DNA of 64,000 bases from an archaeon. Its GTDB lineage: Archaea > Thermoproteota > Nitrososphaeria > Nitrososphaerales > Nitrosopumilaceae. Each line of letters begins with the position of its first letter. The stretch's first letter is position 1. Where the stretch lies: positions 1 to 64,000 of the forward strand of contig JAJRWR010000020.1 of NCBI GenBank assembly GCA_024276695.1. The letters run 5' to 3'. Below are positions 1 through 9,750 of this stretch, piece after piece. Under the pieces are notes generated by a model. It was not told where the DNA came from and made no database searches. It worked only from the letters and a program-made list of their open reading frames with translations. Made by a program: the position numbers and the translations under genes.

Positions 1-135
1 AAAGAAGAACCAGCTAAAGAAGAACCAGCTAAAGAAGAACCAGCTAAAGAAGAACCAGCTAAAGAAGAACCAGCTAAAGAAGAACCAGCTAAAGAAGAAC
101 CAGCTAAAGAAGAACCAGCTAAAGAAGAACCAGCT
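1..135 (+). repeat. Perfect 15-bp tandem repeat (aaagaagaaccagct) x9
   Basis: Nine identical consecutive copies read directly. Confidence 0.98.
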
Positions 136-144
136 AAAGAATAA
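1..144 (+). CDS. 3' end of truncated CDS, C-terminal (KEEPA)n repeat tail
   Basis: Open frame from base 1 encoding KEEPA x9 then KE and TAA at 142-144; 5' end outside window. Confidence 0.75.
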   Translation, partial: KEEPAKEEPAKEEPAKEEPAKEEPAKEEPAKEEPAKEEPAKEEPAKE

Positions 145-179
145 TTCTTTTCAAAAAATTATAATTTTAAAAAATCATC

Positions 180-1130
180 TTACTCTAGTTGGTACAAATC
201 TAATTCACAATCAATACTGCAATCTGGTGTATGCCAATCTAAAGTATCTTCTTGTGGAATCATTCCGAGTGGATCATAGTTATCAAATTTTGTCATTCCT
301 TGAATGGATGATAGCATTACAACTTTGGATTCATCAGACGATGAGGTCATATCCATCTGTGAATTACTTTCATTTAGAATTCCTGCAGTGAGATTTGTGA
401 TTGAATTAATTACGCCCACAGGAATATTGCTTCCTCCTACTACATACAACATTGAACATTTAACTGAGTTTAGTGGTGCATTACCGTATAGCATTTTTAG
501 TGAATCTCTGAGTGAATTTTCTATATTTTGTCCATTTCTGCTTGTAGTGATAATATTTGTCTGACTAGATATCTCAGATGTGCCAAAGGATTCTACAACG
601 TGCATCATTGCAGAATTTGCAATATCATAACATGCTTTTGGACTCAAATCTGGATTACTATCAAGTAATGAATCATTGTCAAATACTACTGTACATTCTG
701 AATTTTCTCTAACTCTTTTTAGAGATACTCCTGAGTTGAAAATTCTATCTTTTTCATATTTGAAAGGCATGATTGCAAATGACATTAATCCTGAATCTGC
801 TTCTTTACACATCTCTGATATTACTGGTGCCATTGCTGAGCCTGCTTTTCCTGCTAAATTACTCATTAAAATGATTGTAGAATAACCTGAAATTTTTGAT
901 CTGATTTCATCTGCAACTTTGTAAGTTGAGCCTCTGATTAGTTGAACTGATGGATTGATTACTGAATAAGTTGAAACATGAACTGATGGAATATCTGATA
1001 GGAAATCTTTCTTATCATTACTAATTACTAGACAATCTGAATTAAGGGAATCTTTTGCTTTGACTGCTAATTTTGAGCCTATGCCGCCCAAGCCTATTAC
1101 TAATACTGGTTCTTTAATTTGAAAACTCAT
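180..1130 (-). CDS. Divergent FtsZ/tubulin-like protein
   Basis: N-terminal GLGGIGSKLA, SNLAGKAGSAMAPVISEM, FAIMPFKYEKDRIFNSG, VFDNDSLLDSNP align in order with FtsZ motifs, but T4 and T7 are degenerate. Confidence 0.7.
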   Translation of the reverse strand: MSFQIKEPVLVIGLGGIGSKLAVKAKDSLNSDCLVISNDKKDFLSDIPSVHVSTYSVINPSVQLIRGSTYKVADEIRSKISGYSTIILMSNLAGKAGSAMAPVISEMCKEADSGLMSFAIMPFKYEKDRIFNSGVSLKRVRENSECTVVFDNDSLLDSNPDLSPKACYDIANSAMMHVVESFGTSEISSQTNIITTSRNGQNIENSLRDSLKMLYGNAPLNSVKCSMLYVVGGSNIPVGVINSITNLTAGILNESNSQMDMTSSSDESKVVMLSSIQGMTKFDNYDPLGMIPQEDTLDWHTPDCSIDCELDLYQLE

Positions 1131-1203
1131 TTCTAATCTTATTTTTTGATTTAGATAAAAAACCTTCTTACGTTTTTTTAATCAAATTTTAGATCGAAAA
1201 AAT

Positions 1204-2472
1204 TTAGCTTGCGATCTTACCGATCAGTCTCTTTACAGTTGCATCTATGATTTCTACTATGTGTGATTGACCCAATTCCACATCATTCTCAACAGCTATA
1301 GGCTTGTAAGCAAAGTTTCTACCCTTTATTCCTTCGTCCGTCATCTCATCAAATAGGACTTTGCCTTTCCACCCGATCCATTTTTGATTACTATCCATTG
1401 ATAATTTACTGATCTGCTCAAAAATTAACTTGCTTCTTCTCTTAACTTCAGCGGCATCAATTTGTTCCAATTCTGCAGCATCAGTTCCTGGTCTTGCACT
1501 ATATTTTGATAAATTTACTACATCTGGTTTTGTTTCATCAAGCAATGATATTGTTTTCTGGAATTCTTCTTCAGTTTCTGAAGGAAAACCTACAATGATG
1601 TCTGTAGAAATAGTAAAGTCTCCAAATCTTTCTTTTACTTTGTTTACAATTTCTCTATAGGTTCCAGATGTGTGTCCTCGTTTCATATCATTTAGTACTT
1701 TGTCACTTCCACTTTGAACTGGAATGTGCAAAAATTTGAAAACTTTCTCATTATCAAATGAATCAATTAATTTTTCTTTGATTCTTGGCATGTACATTGG
1801 ATTCATCATACCTACTCTTACCATGAAATCTTCTGGAATTTCAGTAACTGCATTTACTAGTGATGGCAAGTCTGTACCTATATCCAATCCATAACATCCA
1901 TTATCTGTAGATGTCAACCATACTTCTTTACATCCTTCTTTAATCTCCGTTTGAACTTGTCTTACAATATCTCCTAATCTATAACTTGAAAGATTTCCTT
2001 TAGATAACTTGGTTTGACAAAATGTACACTCACTCATGCAACCATTTGCAATCTCTACTATTCCTACTGTTGGATTTAATCTGACTTTGGGTAGTCCAAC
2101 TTTTGATAAATCTGAATCTTCTAATGCAATTTGTTTTCTTCCCTCTAATGTTGAGTTGATCACTTGAAGTGTTTTTCCTAGCGAATTGGGTCCTAACAAA
2201 CTAGCATTTTCTGAGAATTTTTCTACAGCTTCCTTTTCTGCCTTTGGAAGACAACCTGCAACAATTAGTGGTTTTGATTTTAATGAATTTATTCTATACA
2301 TCATCTTGTTTGCTGTTGAATCTTTGACTGAACATGTCACTACGATATTTAGATCTGACTCTAAAGAATTATCAGCTAATATATGACCTCCATTCAAAAT
2401 TAACCCTGAAATCATTTCTGAATCTGCAAAGCTAGCAGAACATCCGTAGGCCTCTACAAAAATTTTTGCCAT
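1204..2472 (-). CDS. Radical-SAM tRNA methylthiotransferase (MiaB/CDKAL1-like, e-MtaB)
   Basis: VEAYGCSAS N-terminus, radical SAM CMSECTFCQTKLSKG, HIPVQSGSDKVLNDMKRGHT, C-terminal TRAM-like region. Confidence 0.9.
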   Translation of the reverse strand: MAKIFVEAYGCSASFADSEMISGLILNGGHILADNSLESDLNIVVTCSVKDSTANKMMYRINSLKSKPLIVAGCLPKAEKEAVEKFSENASLLGPNSLGKTLQVINSTLEGRKQIALEDSDLSKVGLPKVRLNPTVGIVEIANGCMSECTFCQTKLSKGNLSSYRLGDIVRQVQTEIKEGCKEVWLTSTDNGCYGLDIGTDLPSLVNAVTEIPEDFMVRVGMMNPMYMPRIKEKLIDSFDNEKVFKFLHIPVQSGSDKVLNDMKRGHTSGTYREIVNKVKERFGDFTISTDIIVGFPSETEEEFQKTISLLDETKPDVVNLSKYSARPGTDAAELEQIDAAEVKRRSKLIFEQISKLSMDSNQKWIGWKGKVLFDEMTDEGIKGRNFAYKPIAVENDVELGQSHIVEIIDATVKRLIGKIAS

Positions 2473-2475
2473 GAC

Positions 2476-3837
2476 CTACTCGAATAGAGAATCGATCTCT
2501 TTGTTACTCATTAGTTTCTTTGAAACAACAAGCTCTCTGATAGTTTTCCCTGTTTTCAATGATTCTTTGAAAAGTTCTGCAGATTTTAGATATCCTATTT
2601 TTGGAGTTAACAATGTGACAATTACTGGACTATTTTCAATATCTTCACGTAATTTGTCTTTATTAGCAGTTAATCCATCAATTAGATTTGCAGAAAATAT
2701 TGGCAAGAAATTTTTCAGCATGTCTGTTGATTCTAACATACACTTTAGCATTCCAGGAAGCATAACGTTTAGCTCGAACTGACCGCCTTGTGCTGCACAA
2801 GAAACTGATGCGTCGTTTCCAATGATGTTAAAGCAAATCATATTCATACATTCTGCCAAAGATGGGTTTACTTTTCCAGGCATGATGGACGAACCTGCAT
2901 GCACCGCAGGAATTCCTAGTTCTGCCAATCCTGCAATTGGACCTGATGCCATTAGTCTGACATCATTTGCAATCTTTCCAATTTCAATTGCCAAATTTCT
3001 CAAAGCACTTGACAAATTTGCAACTGCAAATTTGCTTTGCAAACCATACTGCATATCTTTTTCTGGATTTAATGATAACTTTGAAATTTTTCCGAGTTCT
3101 AAAACTGCAATCTTTCTATAACCTTTTGGTGTATTAGCTCCGGAACCTACTGCGGTTCCCCCAAGTGCAACATTTTGTAATTCTTTTTGTGCATCAAGAA
3201 TTTCATTTTTTGCTTTAGTAATTGATGTAACATAAGCTCCAAATTCACTGCCTAGTGTTACTGGCAATGCATCCATCAGATGGGTTCTTCCAATCTTCTT
3301 AAATGATGAAAATTGTTTTGCTTTTTTAGATAGTGATTTTATCAAAATATCAATAGCTGAAATTGTTTCTTTTAGATTCATCAAAATTGCAACATGCATT
3401 GCAGTAGGATACGTGTCGTTACTTGATTGTGACATGTTGACATGATCATTTGGATGTAAAAACTCGTACTGTCCTTTCTTTTTATGAATAATTTCTAGTG
3501 CCACATTTGCAATTACTTCATTTGAATTCATATTAAATGCAGTTCCAGCACCAGAGTTTATCATATCTACTACAAACTGATCAACGTATTTTCCAGACAA
3601 GATTTTATCACATGCAGATACTATGGCTTTACCTCGTTTTGCATCTATGGCCTCTGTCATCATGTTTGCAATTGCTGCAGAACGCTTTATCATAACAAAT
3701 GACTTTATCAAATTTTCATGGCTTTTGTTGCCTGTAACGTGATATTGTTTGATTGCTCTTCCTGTAAATGCTCCATAATATGCGTCTGCTGGAATTTTGA
3801 CTTTTCCAAGTGAATCTTGATCTAATCTGAACTTCAT
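2476..3837 (-). CDS. fumC: Class II fumarate hydratase / aspartase family
   Basis: GSSIMPGKVNPSLAECMNMIC signature, MSQSSNDTYPTAMH, GRTHLMDALPVTLGSEF. Confidence 0.88.
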   Translation of the reverse strand: MKFRLDQDSLGKVKIPADAYYGAFTGRAIKQYHVTGNKSHENLIKSFVMIKRSAAIANMMTEAIDAKRGKAIVSACDKILSGKYVDQFVVDMINSGAGTAFNMNSNEVIANVALEIIHKKKGQYEFLHPNDHVNMSQSSNDTYPTAMHVAILMNLKETISAIDILIKSLSKKAKQFSSFKKIGRTHLMDALPVTLGSEFGAYVTSITKAKNEILDAQKELQNVALGGTAVGSGANTPKGYRKIAVLELGKISKLSLNPEKDMQYGLQSKFAVANLSSALRNLAIEIGKIANDVRLMASGPIAGLAELGIPAVHAGSSIMPGKVNPSLAECMNMICFNIIGNDASVSCAAQGGQFELNVMLPGMLKCMLESTDMLKNFLPIFSANLIDGLTANKDKLREDIENSPVIVTLLTPKIGYLKSAELFKESLKTGKTIRELVVSKKLMSNKEIDSLFE

Positions 3838-3944
3838 ACTGACTTACTAAATTTCCCCCATTATTCATTCTTTTTCTGATATTTTGAAAATTCCTCGTAC
3901 CAATAATGGGAATTATTATATAGGAATCGTAAGTGCGTTGCATT

Positions 3945-5369
3945 ATGAATAAGCGTATTAGTATGCTCTTCACGATTGCAGCAGTAGCTGTAATGGGAGC
4001 AACCTTATTCGGAAGCACATACACACAAACCCAAATTAGCGGACAATCTATTGACATGACCCAAATGGATGTCGATGTCATGGATCAAATTCGTAATATG
4101 GGCGGTTTAACAATGGTAATGCCTCAAGCATTCGCAGAAACTGATTGTGGTGCACTTGAACAAACTGGACGAAATATCGTTGAGTTTGATTTGACTGGTG
4201 AAAGTGTCGAACTTCCAATCATGGGAGGAAAAACTTACAACGCTATGACCTTTAGTGGACAAGTCCCAGGACCAACACTAAGAGTTACACAAGGTGACGT
4301 TGTAAAAATGACACTTACAATTCCAGATGATGAAGTTACTGCACACGGTAACGACATGCATGCATCACAAATATCTGCAAGTGCATTTGAGTCTGTCAAT
4401 CCTGGCGAAACAAGTCAGTATTGTTACATCGCAGAAGCTGCTGGTGTCTTCAAATACCACTGTTCTGGTGTCAAATTAATTGGTATGGACCAACACGTTC
4501 TTTCCGGCATGTACGGAATTGCAATTGTTGATCCTGTTAATGGATACAAGAAATTAATGGTAGAGAAAACAAAAGTTAGTGGTAACGGTGAAGTATCATT
4601 AGATAGAAAGTTCTATGATGCAGACGCATTAGAGTTCCAATTCCAATACAACCAATTGTATCTAACACCTGAAGGTAACTATGATGCAGGTGCAATGTTT
4701 GCACATCAAAACACTGCAACAGTTGTTAATGGAATGCAATTCGGTTATGTACCAAACATGGCTCATAACTTACTTGTCAATGGTGATGTAAACAAGAACA
4801 TCTTTGTTGCACAACCATGGAATGGAATTGATCTCAAGCAATACCAATCACAACTCTTGTTTGTTGAAAATGATCAACACGTGAGACTCTTTGTTGAAAA
4901 TTCAGGTAACGAACCAGTATTTTTCCACATTGTTGGAGAAATTTTGGATAGAGTTACACAAGGCAATAGAGTACAATCCGCAGCAACTGAAACATGGTTA
5001 CTAGGTGGCTCACAAAACATGATTGTTGATATAGTATTTGATGAACCAGGTGCATATGCAATGGTAAACCATGATTATGCAGCAATATACACTGGCGCAG
5101 CTTCAGTATTTGTAGCAGGTGACCCATTCAACTTGAATCCAGTTCTAGTTGAGAAAGGAGTCATTCCAGCACCAGTTGCATCTTATGCATATGCTTTAGG
5201 CAATCCAAGTGATGCTATCCCACCAATGGGAGAACAAAGCATTGCTCATCCTGCCCAAAACATTCACGGTTTATACACTGATGAAGTAGCTTCTGAAATG
5301 CAAGCAAGTGGCGATTATGTCGCATTATGGGAAGTAATTCCTGTAGTGGCAGAAATGTTAACTTCTTGA
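3945..5369 (+). CDS. nirK: Copper-containing nitrite reductase (NirK-type multicopper oxidase)
   Basis: Signal peptide; HGNDMHA, YHC...QHVLSGM and FFHIVGEI copper-ligand motifs; track start 3933 is GTG, ATG at 3945 preferred. Confidence 0.88.
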   Translation: MNKRISMLFTIAAVAVMGATLFGSTYTQTQISGQSIDMTQMDVDVMDQIRNMGGLTMVMPQAFAETDCGALEQTGRNIVEFDLTGESVELPIMGGKTYNAMTFSGQVPGPTLRVTQGDVVKMTLTIPDDEVTAHGNDMHASQISASAFESVNPGETSQYCYIAEAAGVFKYHCSGVKLIGMDQHVLSGMYGIAIVDPVNGYKKLMVEKTKVSGNGEVSLDRKFYDADALEFQFQYNQLYLTPEGNYDAGAMFAHQNTATVVNGMQFGYVPNMAHNLLVNGDVNKNIFVAQPWNGIDLKQYQSQLLFVENDQHVRLFVENSGNEPVFFHIVGEILDRVTQGNRVQSAATETWLLGGSQNMIVDIVFDEPGAYAMVNHDYAAIYTGAASVFVAGDPFNLNPVLVEKGVIPAPVASYAYALGNPSDAIPPMGEQSIAHPAQNIHGLYTDEVASEMQASGDYVALWEVIPVVAEMLTS

Positions 5370-5377
5370 TCTTTTAA

Positions 5378-5402
5378 CATCTTTTTTTCTTTTTATTTTA
5401 TT
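5378..5402 (+). terminator. Poly-T termination signal downstream of nirK
   Basis: T-rich run (ctttttttctttttatttt) right after the stop, typical of archaeal termination. Confidence 0.4.
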
Positions 5403-5419
5403 AATGAATTATATTCCAC

Positions 5420-6370
5420 ATGTCTTTTTCATTAGATATGGGATTTGAAGACTCTGTGCTAATTTGTGATGAAGTTGATCCTATACTGAATAAAATTTTG
5501 ATAGATAATGGTCTAAAAGTTTCATATGAACCTGAAATAACCCCTGAACAAATTCTTGAAAAGATTCCTACTTTTAATATTGTAATTGTTAGAAGTAGAA
5601 CTACCATTACAAAAGAAATGATTGAGAAAGCTGACAATTGCAAAATTATTGCAAGAGTTGGAGTTGGATTAGATAATGTTGATCAAGAATCAGCTAAAGC
5701 AAAAGATATTCGTGTAATTAATGCTGTTGAAGGTGCAATGAATGCCGTAGCTGAATTAGTTTTAGGATTGATGCTATCTCTTGCAAGACAAACTGCAAGA
5801 GGCGATAGAGCAATAAGAAATGAACAATGGTTAAAAAAGGAATTAAAGGGAACTGAACTTCGAGGAAAATATTTAGGAATTATCGGTTTAGGAAATATTG
5901 GAAAAAGATTGGGAAGACTTGCACGTGCATTAAACATGAACATTATTGGATATGATGTAATTCCAATTGATGAAGAATTTGCAAAAGAAGTCGGTTTGAT
6001 GAAAGCTGATCTGAATACACTCTTACAAAGTTCTGACTATGTCTCTATACATGTTCCACTTCTAGATTCCACATTTCACCTTCTTGATGCTGAAAAAATG
6101 TCTACTATGAAAAAGACTGCAAAAATTATCAATACTTCCAGAGGTGGTGTCGTTGATGAGGATGCTCTTTATAATGCAATCAAAAATGGTACTTTGGGTG
6201 GTGCTGCTTTGGATGTGTTTGAAAAAGAACCTGCCATTGGAACTAAATTGGCTGAACTTGACAATGTAATTTTGACACCGCACATTGGAGCACAAACAAA
6301 AGAGGCTCAATCTCTAGCAGCAAATGTGATTGCTGAAAAAATTATTCAGATATTGCGTGGTGTAATTTAG
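5420..6370 (+). CDS. serA: D-3-phosphoglycerate dehydrogenase (2-hydroxyacid dehydrogenase)
   Basis: GLGNIGKRLGRLARALNM, NTSRGGVVDEDAL, ALDVFEKEP, LTPHIGAQT. Confidence 0.88.
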   Translation: MSFSLDMGFEDSVLICDEVDPILNKILIDNGLKVSYEPEITPEQILEKIPTFNIVIVRSRTTITKEMIEKADNCKIIARVGVGLDNVDQESAKAKDIRVINAVEGAMNAVAELVLGLMLSLARQTARGDRAIRNEQWLKKELKGTELRGKYLGIIGLGNIGKRLGRLARALNMNIIGYDVIPIDEEFAKEVGLMKADLNTLLQSSDYVSIHVPLLDSTFHLLDAEKMSTMKKTAKIINTSRGGVVDEDALYNAIKNGTLGGAALDVFEKEPAIGTKLAELDNVILTPHIGAQTKEAQSLAANVIAEKIIQILRGVI

Positions 6371-6476
6371 TAGAATTTCTGCCTGAACTTTAAAAATAAG
6401 TAAAAAAGCTTGACTTTTACGTGATTAATTATCGTCTCTTCATTTTTAACGTCAATTCGGAGGTCAAAATATACAA

Positions 6477-7304
6477 ATGAATAATTCTGCTGTAAAAGAA
6501 TTGTACTCGGAAAAACATACGCCATTACCTAGCGTTAATTCTTTGTTGAAAATCTCTCTTGGCTTAATCTTATTTACCATGATTTCAACTGCATTAGTTT
6601 ATGCAGAAACAATGTCTGTAGATATCGAAGGGAATTCTTTTGATATTGAATATGATGTAACCGGAATGACTGTATCTGGAATTGAAGCAGACACTGATGC
6701 CATATCATTAATTTTAACAGTTGATGTTAATGATTCCAACGGAACTCTAGATATTACATTTAATCGTTCTTTCTTTGATTCAACTTATCAGGGATTGGAT
6801 GACGATTTTATTCTTTTAGCAGATGGTGATGAACCAAATTTCTCAGAAATTAACACTTCTTCTCAAAGTAGAACTTTGAGTATTGAATTACCTGCAGGTA
6901 CTGAAGAAATAGAAATTATTGGATCTGTATTTGGTCAAACTCCCGTTGAAGAAACCCCTGTAGAGGAAACACCAGTTGAAGAAACCCCTGTAGAGGAAAC
7001 ACCAGTTGAAGAAACCCATGTAGAGGAAACACCAGTTGAAGAAACCTCTGTAGAGGATACTCCTAAAACTCAATGTGGTGCAGGAACTGTTCTTAAAAAT
7101 GGAGTATGTATCCTAGATGAACGATGTGGCCCTGGAACTGTTCTTAAAAATGGAGTATGCGTTCTTGATTCAACCTCACAATCATCGAGTTCTGGAAAAG
7201 GAATGAGTAGAGAACTGATCATGGGTTTTGTTATAGCATTTGTAATTGCTGGGATTGTTGGAGTTATTTTCGGAATAATATCTAAAGCAAATAAGAATAA
7301 TTAA
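6477..7304 (+). CDS. Secreted/membrane protein with PVEET repeat linker, two CGxGT Cys motifs and C-terminal TM
   Basis: Signal-like N-terminus, (PVEET)n, CGAGTVLKNGVC and CGPGTVLKNGVC, terminal TM helix; GGAGGT upstream. Confidence 0.75.
   Translation: MNNSAVKELYSEKHTPLPSVNSLLKISLGLILFTMISTALVYAETMSVDIEGNSFDIEYDVTGMTVSGIEADTDAISLILTVDVNDSNGTLDITFNRSFFDSTYQGLDDDFILLADGDEPNFSEINTSSQSRTLSIELPAGTEEIEIIGSVFGQTPVEETPVEETPVEETPVEETPVEETHVEETPVEETSVEDTPKTQCGAGTVLKNGVCILDERCGPGTVLKNGVCVLDSTSQSSSSGKGMSRELIMGFVIAFVIAGIVGVIFGIISKANKNN
6939..7061 (+). repeat. Approx. 30-bp tandem repeat encoding TPVEETPVEE, about four copies
   Basis: acccctgtagaggaaacaccagttgaagaa repeated with minor variants. Confidence 0.9.
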
Positions 7305-7816
7305 CCACAAGACAAATTTTTAGTATTCATCATTTTATCAAAGTCTGATCCTAGCATCTCAATTGTAGATGAGTATGGAATAATTCCGATTATGGGTGTG
7401 TCTATTTGTATTTGAATGATAAATGTAGCAGGATCCATTCTTTGCTCCCCCCCATTAAACATATAGTCAAATGTGAAAAAATTTCGTTGTGCTTCGACAA
7501 TATTTTCTGATGTAAAAATCCCTTCTTGTACTTTTGATGAAAATGGACTTATTGAAAATGAATTTGTAACAAATGAACCAAGATGTTTTCCTTGATAGAA
7601 TGTCGCAATTTCAAATTTTTGAAAATTTGTCATAAATGGCATTGTATTACAAAATTCTATTTCACCAGAATTGGATAATTCAAAAAAACTAAATCTATCT
7701 GGATTACTCCATTGGTATTCTAATTGATATGCTTCTATAATGTTTATTCCTGAATATACAAACGGAATAATAATTACAATAATTGCAATGATGGTAATTA
7801 TTGAATACTTGTTCAT
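7301..7816 (-). CDS. Hypothetical membrane-anchored protein
   Basis: N-terminal TM helix; 171 aa ORF; overlaps next gene by 4 nt. Confidence 0.65.
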   Translation of the reverse strand: MNKYSIITIIAIIVIIIPFVYSGINIIEAYQLEYQWSNPDRFSFFELSNSGEIEFCNTMPFMTNFQKFEIATFYQGKHLGSFVTNSFSISPFSSKVQEGIFTSENIVEAQRNFFTFDYMFNGGEQRMDPATFIIQIQIDTPIIGIIPYSSTIEMLGSDFDKMMNTKNLSCG

Positions 7817-8472
7817 ATCTCATTTTTCATTTCTATTGTAAATCCTATAATGTTTCTTTCTAACAAATTATTCATTGCATTTGAGAAATCATCATCTGAA
7901 ATTATTCCCTCTAACCACCAATAACCTATATTTTTTACCCATTCTGGAATTTTTATCTCATACACATTTTTTTCATTGATTTCAAATGGTATGTTGAATA
8001 ATTGGGTATCTACATATTTTTGTAATGCATCTAAAAGAAATCCATCTGAAATGTTCCCCGAAAGCCAATTGGCCATAATTGGTTTAATCAATTCAGGAAT
8101 ACATATTGAATCTGAATCTATTAATTCGAATTTTGCAGAAGTTGTAGCTCCTGAATATTGAACATCAATGAAATATTTTCCTAATGGAAAAATATCTGCC
8201 TCAAATGGAATTAATGATGGAATGGGATTTTGTAAATCAGTAATCGCTATTGGTATTGCACTACTGCCTTTTCCTGATTCATCTTTGATGTGAATAATTG
8301 CGGGATCTCCTGTAACTTCTGAAACTTCAATTGTATAGAATAATTTTTCACAATACTGATATGTTGTTTTTTCCATAATTATGGAAACTGTAGGTTCTGC
8401 ATATGCTGATGAAAAAAACATTGTAAAACTAATTGCAAAAATTACTGACAAATATGCTATCTCAGTTACCAT
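7813..8472 (-). CDS. Hypothetical secreted protein
   Basis: Signal peptide, 219 aa, contains IPEWVKNIGYWWLEGIISDDDFSNAMNNLLERNII repeat-like segment common in thaumarchaeal surface proteins. Confidence 0.7.
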   Translation of the reverse strand: MVTEIAYLSVIFAISFTMFFSSAYAEPTVSIIMEKTTYQYCEKLFYTIEVSEVTGDPAIIHIKDESGKGSSAIPIAITDLQNPIPSLIPFEADIFPLGKYFIDVQYSGATTSAKFELIDSDSICIPELIKPIMANWLSGNISDGFLLDALQKYVDTQLFNIPFEINEKNVYEIKIPEWVKNIGYWWLEGIISDDDFSNAMNNLLERNIIGFTIEMKNEI

Positions 8473-8706
8473 CTTTTCTAAAAATCCTTAATGCCCAATA
8501 AAAATCTCAAAGCAATTCTGAGGAATCTTTTTTAATAACTTGAGCCTATTTGACTTATTGAGTTTTCTGCGGAAGCAAACTCTTTGAGTGTGTGGATTGT
8601 GAAACGCCACTCAAGAGAATTTTTATTGGTTAGTGTTGATTAGGTTTTGAAAAATACGAACAAATATCGGTTAACCGTTATTAAAGGGGATTTTTCTAAT
8701 CTCGAT

Positions 8707-9162
8707 ATGCCTAGTTACCAAGACCAAACATGGATCAGACTATGGAAAGAGAATTCTCCTGAAATACGTGAGCGTGTAATTAGATGGCGTAAACAAAATG
8801 CAGTTACTCGCATTGACAAACCTAGCAGATTACAAAGGGCTAGAAGATTAGGCTACAAGGCAAAACAAGGAATTATTGTTGTTAGGATGCGAGTAGGCAC
8901 TGGTGGTATGAGAAAACAAAGACCTACTGGTGGTAGAAGGCCAAAACATCTTGGTGTTACAAGAATCAAGGCTGATGATGATATGAAAACTGTTGCAGAA
9001 AGGAGAGTTCAACAAAGATATCCAAACATGAAAGTTTTAGGTTCTTACTTTGTTTACAAAGATGGAAAACACTATTGGTTTGAAATTATTTTGGCAGATC
9101 CAGATCATCCTCGAATTGCTCAAGATAAAGAATTAACCAAAAGAATTCCTAGAACTGCATAA
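8707..9162 (+). CDS. rpl15e: Ribosomal protein L15e
   Basis: VTRIDKPSRLQRARRLGYKAKQGIIVVRMRVGTGGMRKQRPTGGRRPKHLG; ORF track starts at TTG 8647 but ATG 8707 is likelier. Confidence 0.92.
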   Translation: MPSYQDQTWIRLWKENSPEIRERVIRWRKQNAVTRIDKPSRLQRARRLGYKAKQGIIVVRMRVGTGGMRKQRPTGGRRPKHLGVTRIKADDDMKTVAERRVQQRYPNMKVLGSYFVYKDGKHYWFEIILADPDHPRIAQDKELTKRIPRTA

Positions 9163-9163
9163 A

Positions 9164-9721
9164 TTGAAAATTATATCTCTAGTATCTATTGCATTACTTT
9201 TCGTAGTAATCCCTGTTTATGGTCAGTTACTATCTGATGCAACTGGCTTAGTAAATCGATTAGATATTCAAACTGGCGTATATTCATTTGAAGTAAAAAC
9301 TGTTTCAAATTTTGACATATCTGATTTTGAATTTGATAAAAATGAGAAAAAATTAACTCTTTACATTACTAGTGGATTGGAAAATAATTTGGGTGAAATA
9401 ATTATACCTCAAAACCTTTTGGGAGGGAATCTGACATTCTATCTCAATGATGAAGAATACTTTCCACAAATAAATTCAAATGAAAAAATCTCATTTATAA
9501 CGTTGAATTTTACAGGTTATGGAGATAACAAATTAGATATTTTTGGAACCACTTATCTCTCTGGTTTGACTGAAATGAAAGAAACAGACATGCCCTCCCC
9601 AAATATGACCCCTTCAGTTCTTTATGATGTTGGATTAATTTATGCTGTCCTAATCTTGATTCTCTTAATTGTTGGTGGAATAATTGGCGTTGTTATTTTT
9701 AAAATTAGAAGAAGAAAATAA
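9164..9721 (+). CDS. Hypothetical secreted protein with C-terminal TM
   Basis: TTG start, signal peptide and C-terminal TM followed by KIRRRK. Confidence 0.65.
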   Translation: MKIISLVSIALLFVVIPVYGQLLSDATGLVNRLDIQTGVYSFEVKTVSNFDISDFEFDKNEKKLTLYITSGLENNLGEIIIPQNLLGGNLTFYLNDEEYFPQINSNEKISFITLNFTGYGDNKLDIFGTTYLSGLTEMKETDMPSPNMTPSVLYDVGLIYAVLILILLIVGGIIGVVIFKIRRRK

Positions 9722-9750
9722 AAGATATACTTTTTCTAATCGTAGTAATT

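Noticed and set aside
1-135. Possible CRISPR or satellite array
   Set aside because: No spacers; in-frame coding repeat.
3716-4081. 121-aa minus-strand ORF spanning fumC start and nirK start
   Set aside because: Overlaps two strong genes and the divergent promoter; no motif.
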